Source: Ophiodon elongatus
Lineage: Eukaryota > Chordata > Actinopteri > Perciformes > Hexagrammidae
Assembly: GCA_016806645.1 (NCBI GenBank)
Contig: JACSYO010001640.1
Coordinates: forward strand, 1,872,501-1,936,500
Length of the DNA stretch: 64,000 nt
Direction: 5' to 3'
The notes under the pieces are model-generated. The model did not search any database and had not been told where the DNA came from. It saw nothing but the letters and a program-made list of their open reading frames with translations. Shown here piece by piece: positions 11,264 to 24,600 of the stretch. The translations under genes were made by a program, and so were the position numbers. Within the stretch, counting starts at the first letter, position 1, and each line of letters opens with the position of its first letter.

Positions 11264-14200
11264 TCAGGTTAATTACATGTGTGGTTCACATGTAAAGTTA
11301 CACTCCAGACAAACCAGGTCTGCACCTAAAGGGTTAAAGATTTAATTTGTCCCCTCGGCATTGCTCCTGTTGAATAAGTTGTTGTACACTTCTGCTTTTC
11401 TTCTGAGTGGATCATGAAATAAAAAAAGGTAGATATTTTGAAGGGATATTGTGAAACTAGATCTCGTGACAAACTGCCGTAACGCTTCTTATTGTCTTCG
11501 TCCTCGTTAGTACTTCGGTTTCTGACTGATTTCTGTCGCCTGTTAAAACTTTGATTATTGAGCAGCATGTTACAGCCAATATAAACACTGAAGTACTTGA
11601 CTGTGATAAATACTGCTACCGCCTTTGTTTTTGACAAATTATACTTCTCTTGTAGTTATCATCAGATAAATTAGAGTCATGGTTTGACTGCAGCCAGACT
11701 AAACTAAACTAAACACACTAAATCCTTACCTGTCGCAGGTTTAGCGGCTCTCTGCAGAAAGTTCTGCTCATTGAAGATTCTTCCAACTTTAGCTCCCTAA
11801 GATAAAGAAAAATAACATGAGGTAAACTTTATTGATCCCACTCAGGAAAGTCTACGGGAAATGGAGAACAAATAAAAACAATCAATTTGTTGTTAAATAC
11901 ATAAGTAGGAGAGCAATAATTTTTATTTATGGAACTTCTGTGATAATAATTCATCACTTTTTGGAGGAGTACCCAAAAGGTGTTGAGGCAGTACTTACCA
12001 GTTTGAGGATGTCATTTGATTCCTTGGAATTGGATCGTGGAACGGTTTGCAAAACTGAAAAAAGACAAAACAACATTATTTATTTGTGACAATCCAGACT
12101 CTTTTCTATCATTATTTAAATTGTTTTCCAAAAGTCAATTGTTGTTCCTGTTGTAGAAAACTGCAGCTCTGTCCACTAAGCTAGGTCAGCCATCACTTCC
12201 TATACAGCTGGTACAAAACCTGCTTTAATGAAGTTCACCTGTTAAAAACTGTTCAGACTGTATTTAGATATTTACCAGTAAATATAATATTATCATCATT
12301 AATTCCTTTAACTTCCCGGGTTTCCCCGTGATGTCATGTGCACAGCCTCACCATCGTAGAGGAGCTCTGTCGTGCTCTGACTGAGAAGTTTCACCAGCCT
12401 CCACTTCTTGCCCGTTGTGTCCGTCACCTCTTCCCCTTCCTGCAGCGGCTCCACAGCGGACGCATGCTTTGACTTCTTGGGTTTGTTTTTTCCTGGAGGG
12501 AAAAAAGTAAGGTTATACACTCACATGAATGAATAATGCACAACTGTACAGTTTGTCTCTCTGGGCTTAAATCTGCATCCTGATGTCACAGATGGTTTTT
12601 TTATTTAAAAATGTATAAATATCAAAAAGAAATTCCCTTTCATGACATTCATGTGTTTTTTTCCAACAGCAGAAAGTGCGGAGTGACAAAAAACATGAGG
12701 AGAGAGGAAGATGACCGGGATCAAATCACGGATGTCACAGTTACAAAAAGGACGCCCCCGCTTCACATCTCTTTACATTACATGGTTTATGAACCACTCA
12801 TAAAATGGTCCAATGTCTATCAGGTGGTCTCATGCCACGTGTCTCTAACCACGTCTCCAGTTAGCCTGATTGCAAACCAATTGATAATTTGTGAATCTAA
12901 AATGCACGTCCACCACCTGAAAACTGAATCCCTTCGTTGGTCCCCCATCTCATAAATGAGTCACTTCAAAAACTGTAACTGCATGTTGAGCTTTGAGTTT
13001 TGTTTTTCAACGTTCTAACATATCGACGGCCGAAGGGCAAAACCTCCGATCTGAAAAATTCACTTTTTTGAGAATACAAAAAAAAAAAAGAATGCAGAAT
13101 GCTATTTGTTAAGGATACCCAAAGTGCAAATATGAGGTTATTGCACTTTTCCTGGATCATTTTGCAGATCGGAGGTTTTGCACTTTGGCCATCGATGTGT
13201 AAGCCTTTAGGCTGAACTTCACTGGTGATAATAATTTAACCTTTTCCTTGATAAATACTTGTTGCGGGGTACTGGCAAACCTTTTTTCTCACCTTTCAAA
13301 GGCGACCTGTAGATTGGTGAAGAAACAGGGGAAGCGACGGCCACAGGAGAGCCGTCTACCGCCGACTCCTCTGCTTTCCTACTTGTTTTATCAGTCAGCC
13401 TCTTTCTCTCTTCCACCGGCTTAACGGGGCTGCAGAGCTTCGCTTTTCCCCTCACTGCGTATGGATCCAGCCACAATCAATACGAATAAGATACAAAATT
13501 ATGATGACAGAAAAGAGACAAGGAATGTTTTGTGTTTCGGCTCTGCCCCGGTGTCGAGCTTTAAAAGGGGCCGGGTGCTGCTTTGGTGGCGTTCCAACCA
13601 ATCCAGCACCCATCAACATATCTGTTGATATCATAGCGTAGTTGCTCCAAAGAAAGGCATCAGCTGTCAAAGTATTCTAGTTACACCTGCACCACCTGTT
13701 GCCTGAAGGAGGAAGTTTTATGTCACAATGATGGTTTATGCTACAGCAAATTAAATAAAACCTTAAAAAGGCAAATTGTCTTCTTCAGAACAGCAAAGTT
13801 GTGACGGCTTCCAGACCGTTTTAGTTACCTTTGAGCCGGTCGTCTCCATCGGGACTAGTGGAGCGCACCGCAGGTGGAGTGGCGTCTTTAATGTTGAATT
13901 TAACTTCTTTGTCCAGACGAAGGGAGTTGCGGGTATTTCGCAGTGCAGGACGAGTTGTGACTGTAGGTGAGGCGTTACATGCACGGACTACAGAAAAAGA
14001 GAATTTACATTTGTGTGTAACTACACAGTCTAACATGCATGAATGACACCAAGTAACTCGTCAAGATATTTACCCGTACTTCCCGTGGGCTCCCAAATTG
14101 AGCTTGAAGCAAGGCTTGATTTACCTACGGCTACATCCCTTCTGGGTGGAGAGAGACTTAAAGATGGCATCACAGGTCCGGACTCATCAACCGGAGAGGG

Positions 14201-14281
14201 AAGCTTCTCCCCACACGAGGGACAAAATTTAAAATCAGGCTGCAACTTTGTCCCACACTGGGGGCAGAAATGGAAAGGCAT
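9081..14281 (-). CDS. vrk3: VRK3, vaccinia-related kinase 3 family pseudokinase
   Basis: Mammalian VRK3 is a nuclear pseudokinase that scaffolds the phosphatase VHR/DUSP3 to restrain ERK signalling. Thirteen coding exons keep frame: 14281-14074, 13987-13829, 13454-13293, 12492-12352, 12054-11999, 11796-11730, 11183-11099, 11015-10913, 10824-10732, 10540-10408, 9657-9540, 9376-9318, 9217-9081, giving 506 residues against 474 in human. Residues 1-25 form a zinc ribbon (Cys6, Cys9, Cys20, Cys23). A basic, Ser/Pro-rich linker follows, and the kinase fold starts near residue 200. The glycine loop is absent and DFG is replaced by GYY (363-365). The catalytic loop reads HADINAEN (341-348), so the HxD aspartate is present although human VRK3, as I recall it, has HGNVTAEN. 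FRYCPGGQHVEY and EFISLDAHKG are diagnostic family stretches. A noncoding first exon probably lies near 14,930-15,010. Confidence 0.93.
10541..10662. repeat. CA/GT microsatellite abutting a vrk3 acceptor
   Basis: Two short interrupted blocks are followed by a long uninterrupted CA run. On the vrk3 strand it reads (GT)n ending directly in the TAG acceptor of the exon at 10540-10408. Confidence 0.95.
11186..11262. repeat. GATA microsatellite forming a vrk3 acceptor
   Basis: A GATA/GATATA repeat on the + strand. On the vrk3 strand the (TATC)n array runs into CTAG, the acceptor of the exon at 11183-11099, so the repeat serves as its polypyrimidine region. Confidence 0.95.
13015..13200. mobile_element. 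MITE-like inverted-repeat element in vrk3 intron 3
   Basis: The segment 13017-13057 (around GGCAAAACCTCCGATCTG) recurs in reverse complement at about 13157-13199, with roughly 85 to 90 percent agreement by eye over some 40 bp. About 100 bp lie between, with no coding content. The form fits a small non-autonomous DNA transposon; I do not recognise the family and no target duplication is clear. Confidence 0.5.
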
Positions 14282-14378
14282 TCTGCAAGAGCAAATACAC
14301 ACATTATTATTATTATCTATTCTCACAGCCTCAAGCTTAGTGTCTCTGTGCAGGTAATCCTGTGTATGCATCCTCAGG

Positions 14379-14379
<1 letters not shown>

Positions 14380-14470
<91 letters not shown>
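14380..14470. repeat. CA microsatellite in vrk3 intron 1
   Basis: About 45 uninterrupted CA units, roughly 100 bp upstream of the vrk3 start codon on its own strand. Confidence 0.97.
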
Positions 14471-14472
<2 letters not shown>

Positions 14473-15109
14473 GCCTGATGCTTTGTTAGACAATAGTTGG
14501 ATAAACAGAAATTAAAACACTTACAGTCACAATAAACCAAGACCCGTGTAATTTAAAGATATGCCAGTGAGCTGAAGCTAAAGGACATTGTCTGATGTCC
14601 GTTAGTCCCTAACAACTCTCTGTTACAGTTAGAGGACAACGTGTGAGCCAACAGGTCGCGTGGTCATGAACTAACGTTTTAAAAGGACTTAAAAACGAGT
14701 GACGTCACGTTAACGACCCAACAGCTTCAGGTTAGCCAGCTTTAACTGAGACAGGAGCAAAACTTTTGCAAAATCTAAATAAAGCCGGCGTTTGGCTGGA
14801 TGTTGAGTTGAGTGAAATGTAGCTGAGGTACCGTCTTGTTGCAGAGTTTGAGACTCGGCTTTTAGTGAAACTGTCTCCTGGGTAACGTTAAAATAAACGT
14901 TGATGTAAAATGTGTCACAGGTACCTTCACAAACACTCCTCCGCTCAGGCTGCTGCTGCTTCTTCTTCCCCGGAAAAAAGCTCCTGTTAGTCGGAGCGAG
15001 GAGGCGGTGCTGCCCCCTGCAGGCAGGAAGGAGACATGGTTTCTCTTATTCAAAGAGGAAATGGAAACTTCTTCCACAGCTGATGATGTGATGAGGATAG
15101 TCTGACGTA

Positions 15110-15415
15110 TATAAACATATATTATACATATGTATAATATATGTTTAAAAAAAAAAAAAAAATATATATATATATACGTACGTAATATACGTATATACTG
15201 TATATATACATACATACATATATGTATATATATATATATATATATATACATACGTACGTACATATACGTATATACTGTATATATACATACATACATATAT
15301 GTATATATATATATATATATATATTATCTCTCTCTCTCTCTCTATGTATATATATATATATATATATACATAAGTACATATATGTATACTGTATATATGT
15401 ATACTGTATATATAA

Positions 15416-15463
<48 letters not shown>

Positions 15464-15490
15464 TATATATATAAATATATATATATATTA
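15110..15490. repeat. Complex AT-rich microsatellite block
   Basis: Alternating AT, TACA/TGTA and CT runs with the palindromic phrase GTATATACTGTATATATAC repeated at about 15190, 15270 and 15390. It can fold extensively. Open frames here (tyrosine and isoleucine strings) are repeat shadows. Confidence 0.95.
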
Positions 15491-15741
15491 CAATGTTTAC
15501 TGAGAAGTAATAAGAAGTAGAAGCAGAGACTGTTTATAAGAAATAGAAGTAGGGTCATTTTCTCTATATAATCAGACTTCCTTTTGCAACCAGTCACAAT
15601 GGTTGCGGCCGGTTATGAACATGAAGACCTCCATACTGCTTACAGTTAAATGACTGGCTTGTTTCCCTTGCTTATACATTATATTATGTAAGTGTTACTG
15701 TACAGACTTCATACATGATTCTATTGATTCATGTTCTTGTG

Positions 15742-15742
<1 letters not shown>

Positions 15743-15805
<63 letters not shown>

Positions 15806-15806
15806 T
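15743..15806. repeat. AT microsatellite
   Basis: Nearly pure TA repeats with two single-base interruptions, in the repeat-rich spacer between vrk3 and rab27a. Confidence 0.95.
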
Positions 15807-15889
15807 TGTTTATGTTTTTTCTTGATTATGAAAAGTTTATTTAGCTATGTAATGTCTGCTTGTGTAACAGGTTCAGAATCAGATTTATT

Positions 15890-16560
15890 GGTTTTGGCGG
15901 AGTTTTAATTTACAGGATAAGGATGTTTATTGTCATCGTAAAAAGATACAACAAAATTTAAGTTGGCAACTCATCAGTCAGTTCGGCAATAACAAGGTAA
16001 AAATACATTACTGATTTAAAACAAGACATTAAATAAATATATAAGACATTAAATAAATATATAAAAGATAAAACACAGGCATCAATGGCTTTAAAGTGAC
16101 AAGAGTGCTTTGTTAAAGTGTCGTTTTATTGCTTATTTTTATTTCTCTGCAGCATTGTCCGGTGTGAGCTGGGTGGAGGTGATGGAGGAAACCGCTCTGG
16201 GGAAGAAGCTGTTCCTGTGAGACCGGGTTTTGATCGTCCTGTATCTTCTTCCTGATGGCAGGGGAACAAACAGAGAGTGACCCGGGTGTGTGATGTCTTT
16301 GCAGATGTTGCTGGCCTTCTTCTGGAAGTCCAGGTCCGGGAGGGTAACTCCCACAATCCTCTGCTGTTCTAAGCACACGGGGCAGGTCCGCCTGTTCTCT
16401 GCTGTGCAGCTGGCATCCCGCTCAGTAAAGCTCTGATTATGGTTTCAATCACGCGTCTGTAGAAGTTTACCAGAAGTTCTTGTTTTAGCTTCCTCAGGAA
16501 GAAGAGCCTCTGCTGGGCTTTCTTCACCAGGTGGGATGTGTTCATTTTCAGACAGCTATT
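15890..16560 (-). mobile_element. 3' end of a LINE (non-LTR retrotransposon), decayed
   Basis: The - strand encodes LPSGRRYRTIKTRSHRNSFF followed by PRAV and a short tail, a C-terminal phrase common in fish LINE reverse-transcriptase proteins, close to an untranslated end that resembles the TTTATTGTCAT type of fish LINE tails. Frames are interrupted and the upstream polymerase is missing, so this is a 5'-truncated, dead copy. Assignment to an L2-like or Rex1-like clade is inference. Confidence 0.65.
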
Positions 16561-16949
16561 TATGGCAGACTATATTATTATATTTTTTATTACATTTTTA
16601 TGCCATACTATACTATATTTTTTATTACTTTTTTTTACGTCATACCATACCGTGATCTTTTATGGTTTACTACACTATGACATTTATTAATACATTTGTT
16701 ATGACATACTATACTGTAATATTGTTACGACATTTCTTATGATATATATTTGTTATGACATTTCTTTAATACGTTTTTATATTATATTATTTATATTTTT
16801 ATAACAGTATGGTATGCCATAAAATTGTCATGAAAAAATATACATTTATTATGACAACAGTGGTATGTCTATGTCAGTATAGCATGCCATAAAAGTGTCC
16901 AAAAATATTTTATGACAAAAAGAAAAATGTTAAAAACATACTGATGTTA

Positions 16950-17212
16950 TATCTTTGCTGGCATCTGATAAGGGTGCCTCCTGGACGCCTCACTTTAGAG
17001 GTTTCTGGGCACGTCCAGCTGGTAAGAGGCCCCGGGGTGAACCCAGGACACGCTGGAGGGTTATTTATCTCGTCTGGCCTGGGAACACCTCGGGGTGCCC
17101 AGAAAGAGCTGGAAAGTGTTGCTGGAAAGAGGGACGTCTGGAATACCTTCCAAAACCTACTGCGCCCACGACCCGACGCTGGATGAGCGTAAGATGATGG
17201 ATGGATGGACTA
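16950..17212 (+). mobile_element. Rex3 (RTE-clade LINE) 3' fragment
   Basis: The + strand holds the typical Rex3 ending: a degraded C-terminus with QKELESVAGKRDVW and RPRPDAG, then a short tail of GATGGATGGA units. The usual WRDYISHLAWE-like segment is visible but frameshifted. It is a short 5'-truncated copy. Confidence 0.75.
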
Positions 17213-18590
17213 TAGTATGCCTATTTATTATTAAATAATATATAAAAAGACATAAAACAATACTTTACTGAGATTTTTATGACATTTTAGGCTATGACTT
17301 TTTTCAGGACTTTTATGAATACCATATGAGTTTTCTTTTATTAAATTTATGACATGTTATACTTCCTAAAACAATAATCAACAGACACAATTTGGCTCTA
17401 CTGATGGTTCCTTACTCTGTGTTCATCCAGCATCCTCTACTTTACACAACTACTTTAACGTAAAAATTCACACTGAATGATGTTCATAATGAAGCTTAAG
17501 AGGCCAATTAATTAAAAATATTTTGTACGGTATCAATATTCAGCAACATTAAACACAAGGCAGCTGGTAATGAAGAACATGTTTCACTTCAGAGCTCGTT
17601 GTTGTCTCAGTTGGTCTGTTTAACGTTCCTCTTCTTCCCAGGTGTCATCCATCGAGGCCGCATATCTAAAAGTTTCGTACAAATAAAAACACCTGTCTTA
17701 CAACATGCAACACAACGAACAGTAAAACCAGACAGAAATGATACACTCGTATATAATTTATAGTTAAATAGTTAGCATTAGGGAGAATTGCTTGACGTTC
17801 ATGAATGAAATGACAAAGATGTGCAGGATTTGGACAAACATGACGACTCATGCATAGTTCCCATGGACCGTGTAAAGTCCAGTCCACCTGCCACTCTCTC
17901 CACGATGAAACAAAATAAATAAAGTCATCTGAATATTGAGTTGCATTAATATCAAGTTGAACCATGTTGCACACATTCAAACCAACCTTGGTGCGGAATA
18001 AAAAAGATATTTGCAGTGATAGATTATCTTTCATTTCATTACCATTTATTTTGTTGTTGATTAATAAATAATGTTAATACAATTAAGATAATCTTACATA
18101 AAAATGTCTCTTTTGGGAACACTAAATTACCTATTTATTTGGCGTTAGGATCCAGAATATTCCTACAATTATAGGAATAATATTCAGACTTTGTGTCACA
18201 TAAAAAAGAGAGAATATTTCAAAGTAACTGATATACTGACAACAGTTGTAGAATATGAATTGCCTCAAGACACAGACATTTGTTTTCAACTATGTACGGT
18301 CCTGCTAGCTACAGTGTGGAATAATTCAATCAATCACCCATTAATCTATAAATTATCAATCATATGTTGTCCCACCAGAGGTAGAAGATCTTATGAGAGA
18401 GGAGTGTTTGTACTTTGTTCAACAGTAATAGTTTTCTTTTTTTTTTAATTTCTCACACACAGACTTCTCCAATATGCATAATTTGCAACGCCATTAACTT
18501 TGAACAGTTTAACAAATACACTCCACAATTTACATTTCCTTGGATATGCATCCAAAAGCTGGGGCCAATCAAATAAAACAAAGCAAAACA
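17213..18590. other. AT-rich spacer, no gene seen
   Basis: The longest open frames (for example 18034-17666 on -) lack recognisable composition, splice context or motifs. I see no gene, RNA or clear repeat here beyond short A/T runs. Confidence 0.5.
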
Positions 18591-18594
18591 TAGA

Positions 18595-18780
18595 TAGATA
18601 GATACATACTTTATTAATCCCGCAAGGGGACATTTATTCGGTACAGCAGCATTTTTACATAAGAAAAGAACAATATATACAAAAATAGAATAGAAGAAGA
18701 AGAAGAAGAAGCAGAAGAAAATAAGAAAAATGCACAATATATACAACAAATAGAATATAATAATAATATAATAATATGAG
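18595..18780 (-). mobile_element. LINE-type 3' tail (TAGATA ... ACTTTATTAATCCC type)
   Basis: A GATA run is followed by ACTTTATTAATCCCGCAAGG, a sequence that ends many fish LINE and derived copies, then A-rich and GAA-rich stretches. A related piece in opposite orientation lies at about 35885-35925. No coding part remains. Confidence 0.5.
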
Positions 18781-21605
18781 GAGTCATGGGAGCCAAATCA
18801 TCTGCCTACTCGAACACACACGACTTAAAGTCCCCAAACTGAACATTCCTGTAGTTTCTGTCCCTTCAAGAAAGACAACACATTCATCCAAGTCCTCTGC
18901 AGTGACGAGAGGAAAACGGAGACCACGTAGAGCTACAGTCTCTGGTGAAGTCACGGTCCCATACTGCCACCTACTGTTAGGGAGACACATCGCAGTGATG
19001 GCAGCTTGTTACAGTACAGCGTTGAGGTCCCCAGGGACCTCAGTCGGTAGACCTGCATGTCGAACATCTTGATGGGATGTGGGTTAAATCAAAAGCACTG
19101 GGTTGCTTTCATCTTGAGCACAGAGCAGATAAAGCGTAAAGTCACAATGCAAACGAGGTCATTTCTATAACCCATCCATAAATCATTACAATTACAGTAT
19201 AGTTTCCAAATATAAACAAGGATATTAGACATATTATGATTATCCGGTTCCTAGTATCACAAAGACATACCTTTGCTAATATGGAGATAATATTATGCGT
19301 ATTTGCTACGTCATGACTGTTTGAGCCAGATAAAAGCAGCTGTAGACCATAAACTGGTTGATGAAACTTTAAAAGTTAACGCGCAATACAGAATATCACT
19401 TTTTGGTACAACACCCCAACAGGTGATCAGCAGGGAGCAGTAGCTGCATGTAGGCCAACCTTAGAGAGTGGATATATAAAGCCTGCTACGGTCAGCAAAG
19501 TCATATATGACATGACGGTACTTAAATAATATTGTTTTTAGAAGATTTATTAAACTCTGCGGTCTACCAGTTCACTTTAAATGGTCTCCGCTCCGCTCGG
19601 GGTGTTTGTATCTTATTACATTTTTATCCATTTATTTCTTTTACCTCTACATAAGATCTTTAAAAGTGGTAACAGTATCTATTATAGTGGCTCTTGGACT
19701 GTGTCTATAAGAAGAGATACATTTTATAATCTTGAGCTTGGTTGTTTATTTCTACCGTGGGTATGGAGGGGCATCTGAAATACACGCGTGAGGGAGAACT
19801 CAATGCTTTTGAATGTAAGCTGTTGTATCATAAAATGCTAAAAATAATACTAATGGGGAGGCGGAATATATCATATATGACGATACTTTAGTAGTCTTGT
19901 ATGTGTCATTACTGGCACACATAACAGAATAATAGTGCCTAGAAATAAGACCTGGTATCAATTTCACTTGTACACAGCACTTAGTCAACATTTTCAAGAT
20001 TGATTACAAAAAAATAGATACTGCTTCAAGGAATACATAAATAAATTGTTTATTTTTGGACATAATTTACATATTTTGCATATGAAAACTTTATGGCACA
20101 ATTAAAAATATTAAAAATTCCAGTGTAGTCTTACTAATATAATCAAATTCAATTTTAGTGGTAGTTTTTCAAATTCAAACAGTGAGTGGAAAAGTATACT
20201 TGTGTGTCTAAACAAACATTATTTCACCCTTTTATACAGGAAAGAATGACAGTATAATACAAATAATGCGGATTTGTGAGTGAAAGCATTTATAAAATAT
20301 AAGTAGTATTATAAACTGATCTGAAAGCGTGAGCTTTAGGATTTTAAATGCACACTATAAAAGCTAACTGAAATGCAGGTCACATCTTACCGCCTTTCTT
20401 ATAAAACTTGCCATTAAAAAAAAAAGAATCAGGCCATTTTTCAAAAAAATAAAAATAAAAATAAAAAAGAAATCAACAAATTCAACAGCATACTTGTTAA
20501 CATGGTCACATTTATACATGAAACAAAACACTCTCGATCCAATAATCTACTGATGGTTAGATAATTTAGCAATGGAGCTGTCCTTCAACGCCTTACTTTT
20601 CCCTGAAGTTGGAGGTTTTATTTTATATAAGCGAATTCATTATTTTATGATTTCAGCAGAGATGGTCATTGTTTCAGTTGACAACTAATATCCCAACGTT
20701 GTGGGGCCTGGGCATATGGCGCGGGTATCTAGGGTCTCGCCTGAGCAAAATCCTGTATACTTTAAAACGTATAATTTACAACGAAAGGTATCGTAAAAGG
20801 TAAACAATGATATAAAATTAGCACTACAAGGGACTGAAGGTCAGCCATGCTACATTAAGTTCTTGCATTTACATTTTCTTTTCTTATAAATATATTAGGA
20901 GAATTTTAATGTTATTTTTTTGCATGGGTCCTTCATACAACAGGATGAATTACTTGAGTTCCTGAGTCGCTGCTCAGTTTCTTTTCTCCTTTTCTTAAAC
21001 TACTGCGCATACATTTTTTGTATTTATTGTCTTATATTGAAGGATAGATGTCTTAGTCAAACTTTATTCTATAATTTACAATTTGGAGACAAACAAGCAC
21101 AAAAACTGATTTAAAAAGTAAAATAATGAGCATCATGTTTTCCGACTATGGCACCGGTGAGATTGCAGTATTCAGCAGGACATTCAGTGGAGCATCAGTC
21201 GCATATAACTTAAGTTTACTTAAAGTACATCTGTAGCAGATTTCACCCCCCAATAAACTGACTGCAGGTATCACAGTCAACATTTAACTGGCTGCAAGTT
21301 TCAGCTCAGCATAAGAAAAAATATCCCACACTCCAGTATTAATTAATTAATTATTCAAAAGATCCATGATATGAATTCAAATGAAATGCCCACATTCAAA
21401 AGGCTCTTTATCTGTACTGACAAATAATACACCATTTCAATGGATGCATATCAGTGCAGTGGTTTGTGGGCCAATGGACACAAATAATTTCAAGTTTCAC
21501 CTAACATAATAAAATTATACTGTGTACACTCGCACTGTTAAACCTGGAGGTCTTCCTATTTGTTTCTCCAGTATCATGGACACATGAACTGTAACCAGTG
21601 TTCCT
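18781..21605. other. Spacer and probable rab27a 3' UTR
   Basis: Immediately left of the rab27a stop the DNA is AT-rich and lacks coding frames. A - strand AATAAA at 20054-20049 would give a 3' UTR of about 1.55 kb. Positions 18781-20040 hold a moderately GC-rich patch (18800-19080) of unknown origin and otherwise nothing I can name. Confidence 0.4.
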
Positions 21606-24600
21606 CTAACATGCACATTTGCTCCCGTCAGAGCCCTCTGACAGGTCTGTGTTGGTGGGTCCGTTAACTCGGACGGTCCCGTCAGGGATCCAGGACTTAT
21701 CAACGCACCGCTCCATCCTCTTCATGATGAGGTCCAGCAGGACGTCCACAGCCTGGTTCACGTTCAGCCCGTTGGCAGCACTCGTCTCAAAGTACGGGAT
21801 TCTGCATTGGAGAAAATATGGGTTATAATAAGATTAATGCTGGAATTACAATGTGACACAAAATGTTGGGGTTTGAGAGAAAAAAAGAAAAGAATATGGC
21901 TGAAGTTATTCTGTTATTATAGCCAACAAACTTAGGCCATCTCTCAATACTCTCCAACTTTCTGTTGTTTTTAAACGCATTCAAGTCCATTTGAAGATGT
22001 CAATCTTTAAAAACCCGTCACTAAATATATGGTTTCAGACTCTTTCCTGAAGCAGCTGGACACCGTTGTTTTTTTAAACACTCAAACAGAAGTCAACATT
22101 GCCTTTATTGAAGACTATTTTAAGCTGCGGATTAATAAACATTTAAAGTACTGGTGAGTATTTACAGCAGCAGGATGGTCGATGTGTGATCAACTCAAAA
22201 TAAATTACATGACCAGTGCAATGTTTATAGGTTTTCACATTTTTGGGGCAACGATGGAGATCTATGACAGACAATACTCAGTTTGGTTGGTTTTGGTCTT
22301 TTTCTGGGATTTGTTGACATTAAGAAACATACAGAAAAAGAATAGAATAGACTTATTAGCCTTATTCTTAAAATGATAAATCATACAATGAGGTGCTCTG
22401 AGACGTATTTGCTTCAAAGCACTGAAGTCAAAACAAAAGTTAATTTAATATATATTTCTATGGTTTCACAAAATCAACCTGATCTACATACATTTGTGGG
22501 GACTTCATCACACAGGCTGAACAGTTCAAGACAATCAAAGGAGAACACTAATTACTCCAAGCACTGTCAGCTTGGAGTAATTAGTGTTCTCCTAACCATG
22601 TTACATTTAATTACTGTGGTTTATTCTCTCTTTAAGGCATTTAAAATGTTTCATACGCCGCATTTCCACTACAATATGTGTATTTTTAGTAAAGGTGTGT
22701 TTAATAGGGCCAGAGCAGGATATTTTACACGTGAACAAATATTAGCTTTTCGAGGAGGACCATTCCAGTGTGACATTCTCCTGCACAGACATTGGCAAAC
22801 AATGCAGCCACTGCCTTCTTGACAAACACCCGAGGGAGAGGTTCATGTACAGATGGATCAAAACTGAGACATACCCGTACTTCTCTGCCAGCTCACGGGC
22901 TTCTTCTTCACTGACTGCTCTCTGATCCGACAGGTCACATTTGTTTCCACATAAAACGACGTCTGGACTTTCGCAGTATGCGTGAATCTGTAACTGACCT
23001 GAAAGACACATTCAGCAAGTTATTATGCATTCGGTCCTATTTTAATGTGTTATAGGTTTGCTCCTGAGACAGAAATCAAGCGATTATTAATGTATTATAT
23101 TCATATAAAATAAAATAAAATAAAAGTTGAGCACAGTAGCAGCAGTGGTATAACATTTGCTGAGAACAACATAGTGTCAATTCTGTACAAACACAAAGAG
23201 AGTTCATCATTCACTGGAAGTATTTTGGTCAACAAGGAATTTAATATTGTCAAATGTCCCGTGCACTTGAATTTCTCTTACATAAAATAAGTAAAACAAC
23301 ATGATAATGATATGATCATCAGTTTAATGACTTAAAGTGCACATTTAGAGTGATATATCAGAGGACATACTCATCCAGTTTCTGACGTTGAGGAAACTTT
23401 GTTCATTTGTGAGGTCAAACAGGAGGAGGAAGCCCATTGCGTCTCTAAAGAACGCGGTCGTCAAACTCCGAAACCTGACAGACAAAAAACACTTCATGAG
23501 AAAAATAATAATTCATGAAAAAGACACGTTTGAAAACCATAGAAGACAACACCAGATTTGAGGAAGTTGAGAAAGCGTGGGGTCGTCATGTACCTCTCCT
23601 GTCCTGCAGTGTCCCACAGCTGCATGTGGATCTTCTGTCCTCGACCTGAAGAGCCATCTGGATTCGTTGATTTGTAAACCTGAGTGAAACAGAGACAGGT
23701 GAGGTCAAACGAACTAGTGTACTTTAACACTTTTAAAATGTGATAGAAACAGCTATAAAACAAAGCCTAAAAACATTTAATCTCAATCCATATCAGTCGT
23801 GTTGGGGGAACATTGTTGCTACAGACGGGTTGAAAGAGGGAAAGTAGAGTGTAGTTTAGTGTAGTTGCACATTTGCCTCCATTAGTTGAAATGAAACAGG
23901 AATGACTGGGCATAATTGGCAACATTCACCCAGCTAGTCTTGTTTATTAATCAAATAAATTAACTAAACACGGTTACTTAGCTAGTGCTGATGATGACTG
24001 TGTTCAGCTCACTGTAGAGGAGTGGTGGTAAGAAACAGGACCTTATGTCACACAAAATAACTAAATAAAAATGGGCTTAAGGCAAATTTGACTTCAGTAA
24101 AATTAAATTAACTTTAAATGTCCAGCCAATGTAAATGTGTGTTTTAGATATCGGAGTGCTGTGATCTCATGCAGTCAGTCTTTAGAAATGAAGATTTCCA
24201 TGGTGTATTGTCTCTTTGTATGCCATTAACCGACAATCAAAATCCTACATACATACATTTTATTCTGCATTATATCTCTTATTAATCGTGCATTTCAGTG
24301 GTTTCTAAGATTGTTAAACATTGAGCTTAGAAACATCAAGCTCCTTCCTGATACACAATTCAGTTCCCACTGATTTGAGTTTATAATAAAAGATTATCAG
24401 CATTAATCTGGTGATTTATGGTAAACTGGATGCAGATAGACACGTCTGTGTTATTGGGGTTTCATCCAACAGTGAACGCAACTGCACATCTTATTCATTC
24501 AAATATTATCCACATCTTGTCTTCGATCTTTCCAACAGTGCATCGCTTCTGTCAGTTGCAGTAAACACGTCGTCAGCACAGGAAGCCATTTACGATTAAA

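Noticed and set aside
15122..15597. Tyrosine/isoleucine-rich open frames on both strands
   Set aside because: They come from AT and TACA microsatellites and have no coding meaning.
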